A stretch of 64,000 nucleotides of DNA from assembly GCA_041484195.1 (NCBI GenBank), contig JBGPHC010000015.1, forward strand, positions 1-64,000, in the 5' to 3' direction. The stretch comes from PSRI01 sp041484195. Lineage in GTDB: Bacteria > Bacteroidota > Bacteroidia > Chitinophagales > Chitinophagaceae. A program made the position numbers and the translations under genes. Below, one piece after another: positions 54,192 through 63,507 of this stretch (the stretch's first letter is position 1; each line of letters opens with the position of its first letter). Under the pieces are notes generated by a model that ran no database searches, had not been told where the DNA came from, and saw only the letters and a list, made by a program, of their open reading frames with translations.

Positions 54192-56279
54192 TCAGGATTT
54201 CAATGATCCCAGGTGGGCTTTGTTGAGGAGATATTTATAAGTTTCAATCTGGGAGCGGATCTTCTTCCCTTTTGTATTTACATATTCATTGCTTAATTCA
54301 TTGTCCAGTCGCCTCGCTTTTACGTTGTCTCTGAGTTGAATTTTCAATATCGCTTTCAACTCCTTGCATATTTCTTCATCATGCACCGGGGCGGCAGCCT
54401 CCAAGCGGTGGTCCAGATTCCTTACCATCCAGTCGGCGGAAGATATAAAGACCTTTTCCTCATTGTTGTTGTGGAAAACGAGTACCCGCGCGTGTTCCAG
54501 GTATTCATCAATGATACTGATGGCACGAATAGGGATCTTAAATTTCTTATTTTCGGTCAAAGCGCAAAAGATTCCTCTTACGATCATGAAGATTACCACT
54601 CCGGCGGCCGCGGCGTCGTACAATTTTGCAATCAAGGCTTCGTCTGATAGCGAATTAAGCTTCAGAATTATATAAGCCTGCCTGCCTGCACGGGCATGTT
54701 TGATTTCGCGCTCTATCAAATAAGACAATTGCCGTCGCATGAAGAAGGGGCTGACCATAAGGGTCTTGCATGCCCTCAAATATCGGACGCCGGTCTTCGG
54801 CTTTTGCAGGTAACTGAATATGCGGTTGATATCCGCCATGATATTACGGTTTGACGTCAGCAGGCAATGGTCTCCGTAAAGCAAAGAGGTCTTTTCATTG
54901 AGGTTACCGGTAGCCACAAATCCATATTGGATGGTTTTATTTTCAAGCCTCTTCTTGATCACACAAATCTTCGCGTGCACTTTCACGTTTGGAAGACCTA
55001 CCAATACATTTACCCCCTCGTCTTCCAGTCGCACTTTCCACTCAAGGTTGGCTTCTTCGTCAAACCGGGCCCTCAGTTCCAGCATCACGGTCACCTTCTT
55101 TCCATTCCTGACAGCATTAATGAGCGCATTGATGATCTTTGAATTTGGCGCCAACCGGTAAGCCGTGATCTTGATCTCGGTCACTTTTTCATCCATGGCA
55201 GCCTCTCTCAATAAATCGATCATTGCCTTGAATGAATGATAGGGGAAATGGAGCATCAGGTCTTTTTTCAAAATGATGTCGGTCACGCGGTTTGCCTTGA
55301 CCAGCGCGGGATGAGTGATGGGCTTTCTCCTCGTACCCTTTTGTGGGAAAACGGATTCAGGAAAATCCATAAAATGCCGGAAATTATGAATTCGTCCCCC
55401 GGGAATAATGGCGTCTTTTCTGGTCAACTGTAATTTACGGATCAGGAATTCAAGCAGTCCCGGATCAATTTCTTTGTCGTATAAAAATCGAACCGGCTTA
55501 CCTTTTTTCCGGCCCTTCAGGCCCTTTTCAATTTTTTGAATATACGACGTACTCATATCAGTGTCCAGGTCAAATTCAGCGTCGCGGGTAACTTTAATAA
55601 CATGGGCAGAATACCGGTCATACCCCATGAATGAAAATATTTGGGGCAGGCAAAAACGAATCACATCTTCCAATAAAATGATATGGTGCTCATCGGGCCT
55701 GAGTGAAGGCATCAGAATAAACCTGGAAAAAGACCTGGTGGGCACTTCGATCAGTGCATATTTTCTTTTTAATGGTGATTTTGCCTTGGAGAGCACCACT
55801 GCCAGAAAAATTGATTTTTCCCTTATGAAAGGGAATTCCGGAATACTCTCGATCATCAGCGGGATCACATTTGAAGACAATTCTTCCTCAAAAAAATTCC
55901 TCACGAATTTTTGTTGCTCCCTATTGAGTTGTTTTTCGGTTACCAAAAAAATCTTCTGCCTTTTCATTTCGGCGAAAATATTCTTCCAGATCCTGTCAAA
56001 TTCTCCCTGCTGTTGCATGACCGTAAGCTGGATCTGGTCCAATATTTTTTGAGGCTCCTGTTCCAGGTGCATGCGTGCTTTTTTGCCGAGGTCAATCATT
56101 CTCCTGAGGGTGGCCACCCTGATACGAAAAAATTCATCCAGGTTATTGGAAAAAATTCCCAGGAACTTGATCCGCTCCTTCAAGGGTACAGTAGGGTCGG
56201 CCGCTTCCTGCAATACCCTGGCGTTAAATGCCAGCCAACTGATATCGCGGGTAATCGTCTTTCTTTTGACTCTGGCCAT
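54192..56279 (-). CDS. ppk1: Polyphosphate kinase 1
   Basis: This 695-residue protein has the PPK1 domain order: N-domain (ISWLAFNARVLQEA, FFRIRVATLRR), head and two catalytic phospholipase-D-like domains. The phosphorylated His is in VKVHAKICVIKKR, followed by the second active-site region VFHNNNEEKVFISSADWMVRNLDHR. It makes polyphosphate from ATP. I choose the ATG at 56279; a start at 56393 would add 38 low-complexity residues. A minus-strand TATTTTTG (56299-56306) just upstream could be the -7 box. Confidence 0.96.
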   Translation of the reverse strand: MARVKRKTITRDISWLAFNARVLQEAADPTVPLKERIKFLGIFSNNLDEFFRIRVATLRRMIDLGKKARMHLEQEPQKILDQIQLTVMQQQGEFDRIWKNIFAEMKRQKIFLVTEKQLNREQQKFVRNFFEEELSSNVIPLMIESIPEFPFIREKSIFLAVVLSKAKSPLKRKYALIEVPTRSFSRFILMPSLRPDEHHIILLEDVIRFCLPQIFSFMGYDRYSAHVIKVTRDAEFDLDTDMSTSYIQKIEKGLKGRKKGKPVRFLYDKEIDPGLLEFLIRKLQLTRKDAIIPGGRIHNFRHFMDFPESVFPQKGTRRKPITHPALVKANRVTDIILKKDLMLHFPYHSFKAMIDLLREAAMDEKVTEIKITAYRLAPNSKIINALINAVRNGKKVTVMLELRARFDEEANLEWKVRLEDEGVNVLVGLPNVKVHAKICVIKKRLENKTIQYGFVATGNLNEKTSLLYGDHCLLTSNRNIMADINRIFSYLQKPKTGVRYLRACKTLMVSPFFMRRQLSYLIEREIKHARAGRQAYIILKLNSLSDEALIAKLYDAAAAGVVIFMIVRGIFCALTENKKFKIPIRAISIIDEYLEHARVLVFHNNNEEKVFISSADWMVRNLDHRLEAAAPVHDEEICKELKAILKIQLRDNVKARRLDNELSNEYVNTKGKKIRSQIETYKYLLNKAHLGSLKS

Positions 56280-56346
56280 GCGGGTTTTACTTGGAGCGCA
56301 AAAATAATTAACCTTTGGAGATGTGGATGTTAAGTTTTGAGTCCGC

Positions 56347-56838
56347 CTAAAGGCGCTGGATCTTATTGATGAGGGCGGTAGTGGAATATCCATCTATGAG
56401 GGGTACCAGCTTTACCTCACCTCCATATTCAAGCACTTCACGGGCACCTGCTATCTGATCAATCTTATAGTCTCCGCCTTTTACCAATATGCCGGGTCTG
56501 ATGGCTTTTATCAATTCAAGCGGTGTATCCTGGTCAAAAATAATCACCACGTCTACAATGGTAAGGGAAGCCAGCATCAGGGAACGGAATGTTTCATCAT
56601 TAACCGGACGATGGGGTCCCTTCAATGCGGTCACGGAACGATCGGAATTGACCCCCACGATCAGAATATCCCCCAGGGTGGCGGCATGTGACAGCACTTC
56701 CAAATGCCCCTGGTGCAAAATATCAAAACAGCCGTTGGTGAATACCAGCTTCCTGTCAAATAATTGCCATCTCAGTATTTGCTTTTGCAGGTTTTCCAAA
56801 GTAAAAATCTTATTCCGAATGAGCAGGGGGTAACGCAT
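56347..56838 (-). CDS. rfaE2: D-glycero-beta-D-manno-heptose 1-phosphate adenylyltransferase
   Basis: This 163-residue protein is a nucleotidyltransferase with the HxGH site TNGCFDILHQGHLEVL, followed by LIVGVNSDRSV.ALKGP and VKGGDYKIDQIAG, ending YSTTALINKIQRL. It makes ADP-heptose for lipopolysaccharide core. The kinase half (RfaE1) is not in the window. The start overlaps the 3' end of the flippase-like gene by 29 bases, so the two are coupled. Confidence 0.93.
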   Translation of the reverse strand: MRYPLLIRNKIFTLENLQKQILRWQLFDRKLVFTNGCFDILHQGHLEVLSHAATLGDILIVGVNSDRSVTALKGPHRPVNDETFRSLMLASLTIVDVVIIFDQDTPLELIKAIRPGILVKGGDYKIDQIAGAREVLEYGGEVKLVPLIDGYSTTALINKIQRL

Positions 56839-57835
56839 GATGTTTACGATTTATGAGTGGTAAGAGCGCGAGGCATAAGAAGCCGGCAACGATAACAATC
56901 AATGTTTGGGCAATCCATAACAGCCAACCATATCCGTAACCATACACTTCGTCTATACCGTAGAGTGGCATCAGTTCCTGGATGGTTGCCTGGTAGGTGC
57001 CTATCCCGCCAGGGGTTGGGATCATGGCCAGGCTTCCGAATGTAAGAATCGAAAATGAAGGTTTGATTCCCAGTTGGCTGACGGAATCCATCGCATAGAA
57101 TCCTACTCTCACGCTCATAAGGTACATGAACCAAATGAATACCGTGTGGCCAATGAATAAGGCTTTGTTCCTGATGTACCTGAAACTCGTCAATCCTGCC
57201 CAAACGCTTTGGAGGATTGCATTGATCCGGATCAGGAGATTGGATTTTATATGACGGCGGTATAGAAAGCGTACCAATAGAATAAGGAATAACAAGACCC
57301 CCAGGAGTATCAGAAGGGTGCGGATTTTGAAATTTCCCTCACTGTCATGAAACAGGGACTTCAATTTTGCGGTAGCATACGCGCCGATTTTGTTTATTTG
57401 AATCAGAATGGTAATTGCGAATACGATGATCAGGCATAAAAAGTCAAAGGCTCTTTCGGCAATGATGGTTCCCACTAGTTTGTCGGCTGCCAGTTTCTCA
57501 TACTTACCCAGTGTTGTACATTTCATGACTTCACCCAGGCGCGGAAACAGGAGATTGAAAAGATAACCGATCATCACCGCAAAAAAAGTATTGATCGTGG
57601 AGGGACGGTATCCTAACGGCGCCATCAATAATTTCCATCTCAGGGCCCTGCTATAATGACTCAGGAGTAGCATGGCCATGGCCGGAAGGATCAGCACGTA
57701 CCTGGCCGAGGTTAAGGAGTCGAATAGCTGCTGTTTCTGTAGCTCCGTCAGTTTATCATACCGCCACCAAAGCAGAAAAATTCCCAGTCCCAGAAAGAAC
57801 AAATACTGGATAACATTGAATATTTTCTTCTTCAT
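56810..57835 (-). CDS. Lysylphosphatidylglycerol synthase TM-region/UPF0104-like membrane protein
   Basis: This protein of about 341 residues has seven or eight membrane segments (near the N-terminus NVIQYLFFLGLGIFLLWW, then HYSRALRWKLLMAPLGYRP, then GYLFNLLFPRLGEVMKC). It contains the flippase-like pattern but no synthase domain. The family moves lipids across the membrane. I choose the ATG at 57835; a start at 57865 (6 bases after panD) is possible. It lies between panD and rfaE2. Confidence 0.82.
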   Translation of the reverse strand: MKKKIFNVIQYLFFLGLGIFLLWWRYDKLTELQKQQLFDSLTSARYVLILPAMAMLLLSHYSRALRWKLLMAPLGYRPSTINTFFAVMIGYLFNLLFPRLGEVMKCTTLGKYEKLAADKLVGTIIAERAFDFLCLIIVFAITILIQINKIGAYATAKLKSLFHDSEGNFKIRTLLILLGVLLFLILLVRFLYRRHIKSNLLIRINAILQSVWAGLTSFRYIRNKALFIGHTVFIWFMYLMSVRVGFYAMDSVSQLGIKPSFSILTFGSLAMIPTPGGIGTYQATIQELMPLYGIDEVYGYGYGWLLWIAQTLIVIVAGFLCLALLPLINRKHHALPPAHSE

Positions 57836-57871
57836 GATGTATGCTCTCTTTTCTGTAACTGCCATTGCATT

Positions 57872-58216
57872 TTACAACTGATTCCCTTCTCCTGGGAAAA
57901 CGAGCCATGGTTTGAATTTCAGGGCTTCCTGGAAGTCCATTCTTGCATACGAAAGAATAATCACTATATCGCCTACGGCTCCCTGGCGGGCGGCCGGGCC
58001 GTTCAGGCAGCAAACGCCGGATCCCCTCTTTCCTTTGATCAAATAGGTTTCTATCCGGGACCCATTATTGACATTTACTACCTGCACTTTTTCATACTCG
58101 ATCAGGTTGGCAGCGTCCATCAGGGCTTCATCCAGTGTCAGGCTTCCTATATAATTGAGGTTAGCTTCGGTGATCACAGACCTGTGGATCTTCGATTTCA
58201 GGATTTCTATTTCCAT
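57872..58216 (-). CDS. panD: Aspartate 1-decarboxylase PanD
   Basis: This 114-residue protein is a typical PanD: MEIEILKSKIHRSVITEANL with Lys 9, and the self-cleavage site Gly 24-Ser 25 in NYIGSLTLDE, which yields the pyruvoyl group, then GKRGSGVCCLNGPAARQGAVGD. It makes beta-alanine from aspartate, which PanC joins to pantoate. It lies 69 bases downstream of panC. Confidence 0.97.
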   Translation of the reverse strand: MEIEILKSKIHRSVITEANLNYIGSLTLDEALMDAANLIEYEKVQVVNVNNGSRIETYLIKGKRGSGVCCLNGPAARQGAVGDIVIILSYARMDFQEALKFKPWLVFPGEGNQL

Positions 58217-58285
58217 AGATGGGCAAAATTAAGGGCCTTGCCAGTAATGATAAAATAACCTTTTCCGCACCCATCATTTGGATGT

Positions 58286-59128
58286 TTAGAGAAGCAAATT
58301 ATCAATCAGCCGAACCTGGTTCAAAAACGCGGCGGCCAATGCAACCAGGGGCGTCTTTCCGTCCCAGTGGTTTACCAATTCCAAATCTCCTGCCTTGCAA
58401 ATTGCAACATAATCCACTTTGAATCCATCCTGAGATAACATGAACTGGGCGTCGTACAAAATATGATTCGTGTCGCCGGGTTGTATATTTTGGCTGATGA
58501 ATTCGAGCGCCTTAAAAATTCCGGATGCCTTTTCCCTTTCCTGTACGTTCAAGCGAAGATTTCTACTGCTCATAGCTAGGCCATCGGCTTCCCGCAGAGT
58601 GGGGCATATTTCTATCTGCACCGGGAGTTGGATCAATTTCACCATTTTTTTCAATACCATGCATTGCTGATAGTCTTTCTGACCCAGGTATAGGCAGTCC
58701 GGATTGACGATATTCAGTAGGCGTTCCATGACCTGGCAGACGCCCTGGAAATGACCGGGCCTGTATCTGCCTTCCAAAATATTTTCCAGGTTGCCCAGTG
58801 CATAGTGAGTTCCCGAATCCATTCCGTTGGGGTAAATTTCATTTACAGGAGGAAGAAATAAGATATCACAATCTGCTCTTTCCAGGAGGTAAATGTCATT
58901 TTCAGTCCTTACCGGGTATTTTTCAAAGTCCTTCGGATCATTAAATTGTGTTGGATTTACAAATATGCTGCAGAGGGTAAGTTCGTTGCCTTTTTGAGAT
59001 GCCTGAACCAATGACAAATGGCCTTCGTGCAAGGCGCCCATAGTAGGAACAAAGCCTGTTTTCAGACCCTTGTACCTCATTTTATCCAGGTGGCTACGGA
59101 GTTCCCCTGCTCTTTTGAAAATGATCAT
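58286..59128 (-). CDS. panC: Pantoate-beta-alanine ligase PanC
   Basis: This 280-residue protein shows GFVPTMGALHEGHLSLVQAS (HxGH ATP site), FVNPTQFNDPKDFEKYPR-type sequence, YLGQKDYQQCMVLKKMV and AMSSRNLRL. It joins beta-alanine and pantoate using ATP. I choose the ATG at 59128; a TTG at 59140 lies four codons upstream. It is divergent from the GT5-domain gene. Confidence 0.97.
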   Translation of the reverse strand: MIIFKRAGELRSHLDKMRYKGLKTGFVPTMGALHEGHLSLVQASQKGNELTLCSIFVNPTQFNDPKDFEKYPVRTENDIYLLERADCDILFLPPVNEIYPNGMDSGTHYALGNLENILEGRYRPGHFQGVCQVMERLLNIVNPDCLYLGQKDYQQCMVLKKMVKLIQLPVQIEICPTLREADGLAMSSRNLRLNVQEREKASGIFKALEFISQNIQPGDTNHILYDAQFMLSQDGFKVDYVAICKAGDLELVNHWDGKTPLVALAAAFLNQVRLIDNLLL

Positions 59129-59185
59129 AACTGTCAGCAATAGTGGTTAAACTTGGCTTCCGGCGGCGGTTCGGCAAAAAATTCA

Positions 59186-59193
59186 TAGCTTTG
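59186..59193 (+). promoter_or_regulatory. Candidate -7 box before the GT5-domain gene
   Basis: TAGCTTTG matches TAnnTTTG. The leader would be about 39 bases. No TTTG is seen 19 bases upstream. Confidence 0.4.
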
Positions 59194-59238
59194 CCAACCT
59201 CATTTTGGCCCTTAATAACTATTTAACAATACCGGAAA

Positions 59239-60054
59239 ATGTCTACAAAGAAACGAATTCTGTTTATAGCCAATGAAATGTCTCCTTATTTAGAGTTGAC
59301 CGAGTTCTCTGAGACTGTTAGCAGGCTGGCAATAAAAGCGAATGACAGTGGTTTCGAAGTTCGTTGTATCATGCCCCGATTTGGCGTGATAAATGAACGG
59401 AGACACCGATTGCATGAAGTGGTAAGATTGTCCGGCATCAATGTTTCGGTTGACAATGACGATTATCCCCTTCAGATAAAGGTGGCTTCACTGCCCAATG
59501 CAAGGTTGCAAGTTTATTTCCTGGAAAATGAAGACTTATTCAAGAGAAAATATGTATTCGCCGATGAGCACGAAAAGTGGTATGATGATAATTGGTTACG
59601 CACCATTTTTTTTTGCAAGGGAGCGCTGGAGACCGTGAAGAAATTCGGATGGCCTCCTGATATAATTCATTGCAGTGGCTGGATGACGGGACTGGTCCCT
59701 CTGTACCTAAAAACGGCCTACAAAAAAGAACCGGTCTTCAGCAATTGTAAAGTGATTTTCACGATCGGGCAAAATACATTCAAGGAAAAAATGGGTCCTG
59801 AATTCCTGAAGAAAGCGGCTATACATCCCAGTATTAAAGAAAAAGAATTGGAACCCTTCAAGGAAAACAACAACACTGGCATGCTTCGCGGGGGCGCCAC
59901 CTATGCAGACGCGATCACATTCGGAGCTGAAAAAGTGGAAAAGAAATTGGTTGATGAATTTGCGAAAGTGAAAGGCAGGAAAGTGGTGCAGTTCAAACCT
60001 GAGTCAGATTTAACAGAGTATTTACAATTGTATGCCGACCTTGCGGGCAAGTAG
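59239..60054 (+). CDS. Glycogen/starch synthase N-terminal (GT5) domain protein, C-domain absent
   Basis: This 271-residue protein follows the N-terminal Rossmann domain of GT5 glycogen synthases: RILFIANEMSPYL at the start, RLAIKANDSGFEVRCIMPRFG and PDIIHCSGWMTGLVPLYLK in the middle. The usual K-T-G-G loop that binds ADP-glucose reads E-L-T-E-F here, and the whole C-terminal nucleotide-binding domain is missing. Similar short proteins are widespread in Bacteroidetes. A synthase activity is not supported; a regulatory or binding role is possible. DUF4270 follows by 35 bases. Confidence 0.85.
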   Translation: MSTKKRILFIANEMSPYLELTEFSETVSRLAIKANDSGFEVRCIMPRFGVINERRHRLHEVVRLSGINVSVDNDDYPLQIKVASLPNARLQVYFLENEDLFKRKYVFADEHEKWYDDNWLRTIFFCKGALETVKKFGWPPDIIHCSGWMTGLVPLYLKTAYKKEPVFSNCKVIFTIGQNTFKEKMGPEFLKKAAIHPSIKEKELEPFKENNNTGMLRGGATYADAITFGAEKVEKKLVDEFAKVKGRKVVQFKPESDLTEYLQLYADLAGK

Positions 60055-60089
60055 GGTTCATTACTAATCCTTTATAAAAAATCAGTTCA

Positions 60090-61520
60090 GTGAAGTTGAA
60101 ATCTCTAATGGCAGTCTTAGGACTGGGAGGCGCTTTTATATTCTTGAATACCTACTGCACCAAAATTTCTGCAACCGATATCGGGACAGATCTTTTACCC
60201 GCCGTGGACAATGTTTACACCTTCGACACCACTCTGGATGTCGTCACTAATAATTTTATTTCACCCGATTCCTCCATACCTTATTTCAACGCGTCGGGAG
60301 ACGCGGCAGCCATCGGCTCCGTGAACAACGACCCCCAATTTGGTAAGATCAGTTCTTCCCTTTTTTTTGAATTGAAACCATCGTACTACCCTTATTTTTT
60401 CGAGAATGCAAAGGATTCCCTCTACCTGGACTCTGCGGTCCTGAGCCTGGCCTACGACCATAGTTGGGGTGATTCCAATATGGCCCAGCAATGGAACGTA
60501 TACCAATTGACGGAAAAAATAAGGTCAGACACTACTTACCGGGTAAACAGCCCGTTTACTTTTACGACGCTCCTGGGTAATGCAACGCTTACCCCTTCCG
60601 CGCTCGATGATTCTGTAATTCTTCAGAATGAAAGGTTGAAGGCGCAGTTGAGAATTAAGCTGGATGATAATTTCGGGCGATTATTACTTGACCAGGACAG
60701 TACGGATGCTTATAAATCAGATTCTCTTTTCCGTGATTTTTTTAACGGTTTCGCCATTGTGCCCACCACGGGCGGCAGCGCCAATGCCTTATCATATTTT
60801 TCCCTGACTGATTCCAGAACGGCGTTGACAATATACTATCGGTTTGATAAGAATGGCAAGCGCGACACCACTTCCCGGATTTTCAAATTCGTTTTGGGTA
60901 CCTGTGGCCAGGCATTGTATATTCAGCGGGATTTGAGTGGCTCACAGTTGAATGACCATCTGGCAGTTCTTCCAGCAGGAGACAGCCTCGTTTATATACA
61001 AGCTGCTCCCGGAAGCTTCGCGGAAATAAAGGCCAGTTCCATTGATGGATTCAGGGCCGCTAAAGGAAACGTGATTATTCACAGGGCCGAGCTGAGCATG
61101 CAACAGGTGTTCTCGCCGGGGGAGAATGACGAATATCTGAAGGCTCCTGCTTATTTGTATCTTGATGCGTTCGACACTTCGGCATTCGCTTTCAAACCCT
61201 TTGTGCCCGACCTCCAGTTTAGCACAAGCGGGACCCCTCTCCTAAATAATTTCGGAGGCATTGCAAAATACAGTACCGACCCACAAGGCAACAGTATCGC
61301 GACATATACGTTTGTAATTTCAAGGTATTTGCAGGGAATTGTGACCAGAAATGAATTGCAGTACAAGATGCGGCTTTTTGCTCCGAACCAGGTTTATTAT
61401 TCCGATTCTCCGGTTCCACCATTCACTTTAAACAATATGGCGGAGGGCAGGGTAAAACTGGGCGGGGGGAACCATTCAGCCTATAAAATGAAAATTCACA
61501 TCATATATTCCAAAATTTGA
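60090..61520 (+). CDS. DUF4270-family lipoprotein
   Basis: This 476-residue protein starts at GTG. The signal region ends near Cys 23 (FLNTYCTKI), a weak lipobox. The body matches DUF4270: ISATDIGTDLLPAVDNVYTFDTTLDVVT, SIPYFNASGDAAAIGSVNNDPQFG and LSLAYDHSWGD, ending MKIHIIYSKI. Its function is unknown; it is probably surface-located. It lies in the same transcript as the GT5-domain gene (35-base gap). Confidence 0.88.
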   Translation: MKLKSLMAVLGLGGAFIFLNTYCTKISATDIGTDLLPAVDNVYTFDTTLDVVTNNFISPDSSIPYFNASGDAAAIGSVNNDPQFGKISSSLFFELKPSYYPYFFENAKDSLYLDSAVLSLAYDHSWGDSNMAQQWNVYQLTEKIRSDTTYRVNSPFTFTTLLGNATLTPSALDDSVILQNERLKAQLRIKLDDNFGRLLLDQDSTDAYKSDSLFRDFFNGFAIVPTTGGSANALSYFSLTDSRTALTIYYRFDKNGKRDTTSRIFKFVLGTCGQALYIQRDLSGSQLNDHLAVLPAGDSLVYIQAAPGSFAEIKASSIDGFRAAKGNVIIHRAELSMQQVFSPGENDEYLKAPAYLYLDAFDTSAFAFKPFVPDLQFSTSGTPLLNNFGGIAKYSTDPQGNSIATYTFVISRYLQGIVTRNELQYKMRLFAPNQVYYSDSPVPPFTLNNMAEGRVKLGGGNHSAYKMKIHIIYSKI

Positions 61521-61530
61521 CGCCCACCCT

Positions 61531-61587
61531 TATCTTTGCGCCAAATTAAATCATCGAAGACTAAAGTCTACTCCATTTATAGACTTT
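61531..61587 (+). promoter_or_regulatory. Candidate metK promoter and leader hairpin
   Basis: TATCTTTG (61531-61538) matches TAnnTTTG. It is followed by a stem AAAGTCTA (61563-61570) with TAGACTTT (61580-61587) and a 9-base loop. The 5' arm can also pair upstream (AGAC-TAAA-GTCT), so two exclusive folds are possible. No known SAM riboswitch was recognised. Confidence 0.4.
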
Positions 61588-61620
61588 CCAATGACTCATT
61601 CATCTATCAACCACAAACAA

Positions 61621-62871
61621 ATGCCGTATTTATTCACGTCTGAAAGTGTATCAGAAGGTCATCCCGATAAAGTTGCCGACCAGATATCCGATGCCCTAAT
61701 TGACAATTTCCTGGCCTTTGATCCTGAAAGCAAGGTTGCCTGCGAGACCCTGGTAACAACGGGTCAGGTTGTGCTGGCGGGAGAAGTAAAGTCTAAGGCT
61801 TATCTCGATGTACAGGAAATCGCAAGAGGTGTGATCCGCAGGATAGGCTATGTTAAGAGTGAATACATGTTTGAGGCCAATTCCTGTGGTATTTTATCGG
61901 CTATCCATGAGCAATCTTCCGATATCAACCAGGGCGTTACGAGGAAGAAAAAAGAAGACCAGGGCGCCGGCGATCAGGGTATGATGTTCGGATATGCCAC
62001 AGATGAAACAGATGACTACATGCCGCTGGCTTTGGATCTGGCCCACAAATTATTGATAGAACTTGCCGAATTGAGGAGAGAAAACAAGGAAATCAAATAC
62101 CTCCGGCCCGATGCAAAGAGCCAGGTTACCCTTGAGTATGACGACAACAACAAACCCGTTCGGATTGACACGATCGTGGTATCCACCCAGCATGATGATT
62201 TTGCAACCGATGAAAAAATGCAGGAGAAAATAAGAAAGGATATCATTAATATTCTCATCCCCCGTGTGAAGAAAAAGTATAAGAAATATGCCCACCTCTT
62301 CAACAAGAAGATCAGATATCATACTAATCCGACAGGGAAATTCGTGATTGGCGGTCCCCATGGCGATACAGGCGTAACGGGAAGAAAGATTATAGTTGAC
62401 ACCTACGGAGGAAAAGGCGCTCATGGCGGAGGAGCATTCAGCGGTAAAGATCCTTCAAAAGTGGATCGCTCAGCAGCCTATGCCACGCGTCATATAGCGA
62501 AGAACCTGGTGGCTGCCGGCGTCGCGGATGAGATTCTCGTGCAGGTTTCGTATGCGATTGGTGTAGCGCAGCCAACCAGCATCAATGTGGATACTTTTGG
62601 AACGGCAAAAGTAAGTATGACCGATGATGAGATCAGCAAGATTGTACAAGCGTTGTTCGATATGCGCCCTTATTTTATCGAAAAAAGATTGAAACTGCGC
62701 AAGCCCATTTATAGTGAAACAGCGGCCTATGGACATATGGGCCGAAAGCCGAAGAAGGTTACCAAGATATTTATCGCTCCTGGAGGGAAGGTGAAAAAGG
62801 TGAAGGTAGAGTTATTCACCTGGGAGAAATTGGATATGGTTAAGCAGGTCAAAAAAGCCTTCCACATTTAA
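61621..62871 (+). CDS. metK: S-adenosylmethionine synthetase MetK
   Basis: This 416-residue protein has all three MetK domains: TSESVSEGHPDKVADQISDALID at the start, GAGDQGMMFGYATDET, the FVIGGPHGDTGVTGRKIIVDTYGG block and GGGAFSGKDPSKVDRSAAYATRH, ending in KKVKVELFTWEKLD. It joins methionine and ATP to make SAM. I choose the ATG at 61621, which gives the family start M-P-Y-L-F-T-S-E-S; a codon at 61591 adds ten residues. Confidence 0.98.
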   Translation: MPYLFTSESVSEGHPDKVADQISDALIDNFLAFDPESKVACETLVTTGQVVLAGEVKSKAYLDVQEIARGVIRRIGYVKSEYMFEANSCGILSAIHEQSSDINQGVTRKKKEDQGAGDQGMMFGYATDETDDYMPLALDLAHKLLIELAELRRENKEIKYLRPDAKSQVTLEYDDNNKPVRIDTIVVSTQHDDFATDEKMQEKIRKDIINILIPRVKKKYKKYAHLFNKKIRYHTNPTGKFVIGGPHGDTGVTGRKIIVDTYGGKGAHGGGAFSGKDPSKVDRSAAYATRHIAKNLVAAGVADEILVQVSYAIGVAQPTSINVDTFGTAKVSMTDDEISKIVQALFDMRPYFIEKRLKLRKPIYSETAAYGHMGRKPKKVTKIFIAPGGKVKKVKVELFTWEKLDMVKQVKKAFHI

Positions 62872-62892
62872 TAAATAAAAAGATTTTTTGGA

Positions 62893-62927
62893 GAATCCTC
62901 CCCCGATACGAGGGAGGTTCTTTATTT
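62893..62927 (+). terminator. Terminator after metK
   Basis: Stem GAA(T)CCTCCC (62893-62902) with GGGAGGTTC (62912-62920), one bulge, then a T-rich tail (TTTATTTT). It starts 22 bases after the stop. Confidence 0.85.
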
Positions 62928-62934
62928 TCGGCCT

Positions 62935-63507
62935 ATGGAAGAACAGGTCAATCCGTGGAAGATCATAGGATCGAGACAGGTGTATGAGAACGACTGGATT
63001 GATGTAACGGAATTCGACGTAATCAATCCTTCGGGAGGGAAGGGCATTTATGGCAAGGTGCATTTTAAGAACGAGGCCATCGGTATCCTGCCCCTCGACG
63101 ATGAGATGAATACCTACCTCGTGGGCCAGCACAGGTTTCCGATTGGGCAGTATAGTTGGGAGATCCCCGAAGGCGGCAGTCCTCAGGGAGAAGACCCGCT
63201 TCAATCGGCCCGGAGGGAACTGCTGGAAGAAACCGGGCTGAAGGCTTCGGCCTGGGACAAGCTCATGGAAATGCATCTATCCAATTCCGTTAGTGATGAA
63301 TACGCCCAAATCTTCCTGGCGCGGGGTCTCAGCCAGCATGGGGCCGAGCCTGAGGAAACCGAGCGGATCACAGTCAGAAAAATTCCGTTCGAAGAAGCCT
63401 GCAAAATGGTGGAAAGCGGAGAAATTATGGATGCTATCAGTGTGGCAGCCATTCTGAAACTGAAACTACTGATATTGCAGGGTCTATTTAATAAATCATC
63501 CAGTTGA
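62935..63507 (+). CDS. NUDIX hydrolase (ADP-ribose pyrophosphatase-like)
   Basis: This 190-residue protein has the NUDIX box GGSPQGEDPLQSARRELLEETGL near residue 80, and an N-terminal strand region as in ADP-ribose pyrophosphatases (WIDVTEFDVINPSG, TYLVGQHRFPIGQYSWEIPEGG). It probably splits ADP-ribose or a related nucleotide sugar. Its TGA overlaps the TTG start of rlmB. Confidence 0.93.
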   Translation: MEEQVNPWKIIGSRQVYENDWIDVTEFDVINPSGGKGIYGKVHFKNEAIGILPLDDEMNTYLVGQHRFPIGQYSWEIPEGGSPQGEDPLQSARRELLEETGLKASAWDKLMEMHLSNSVSDEYAQIFLARGLSQHGAEPEETERITVRKIPFEEACKMVESGEIMDAISVAAILKLKLLILQGLFNKSSS

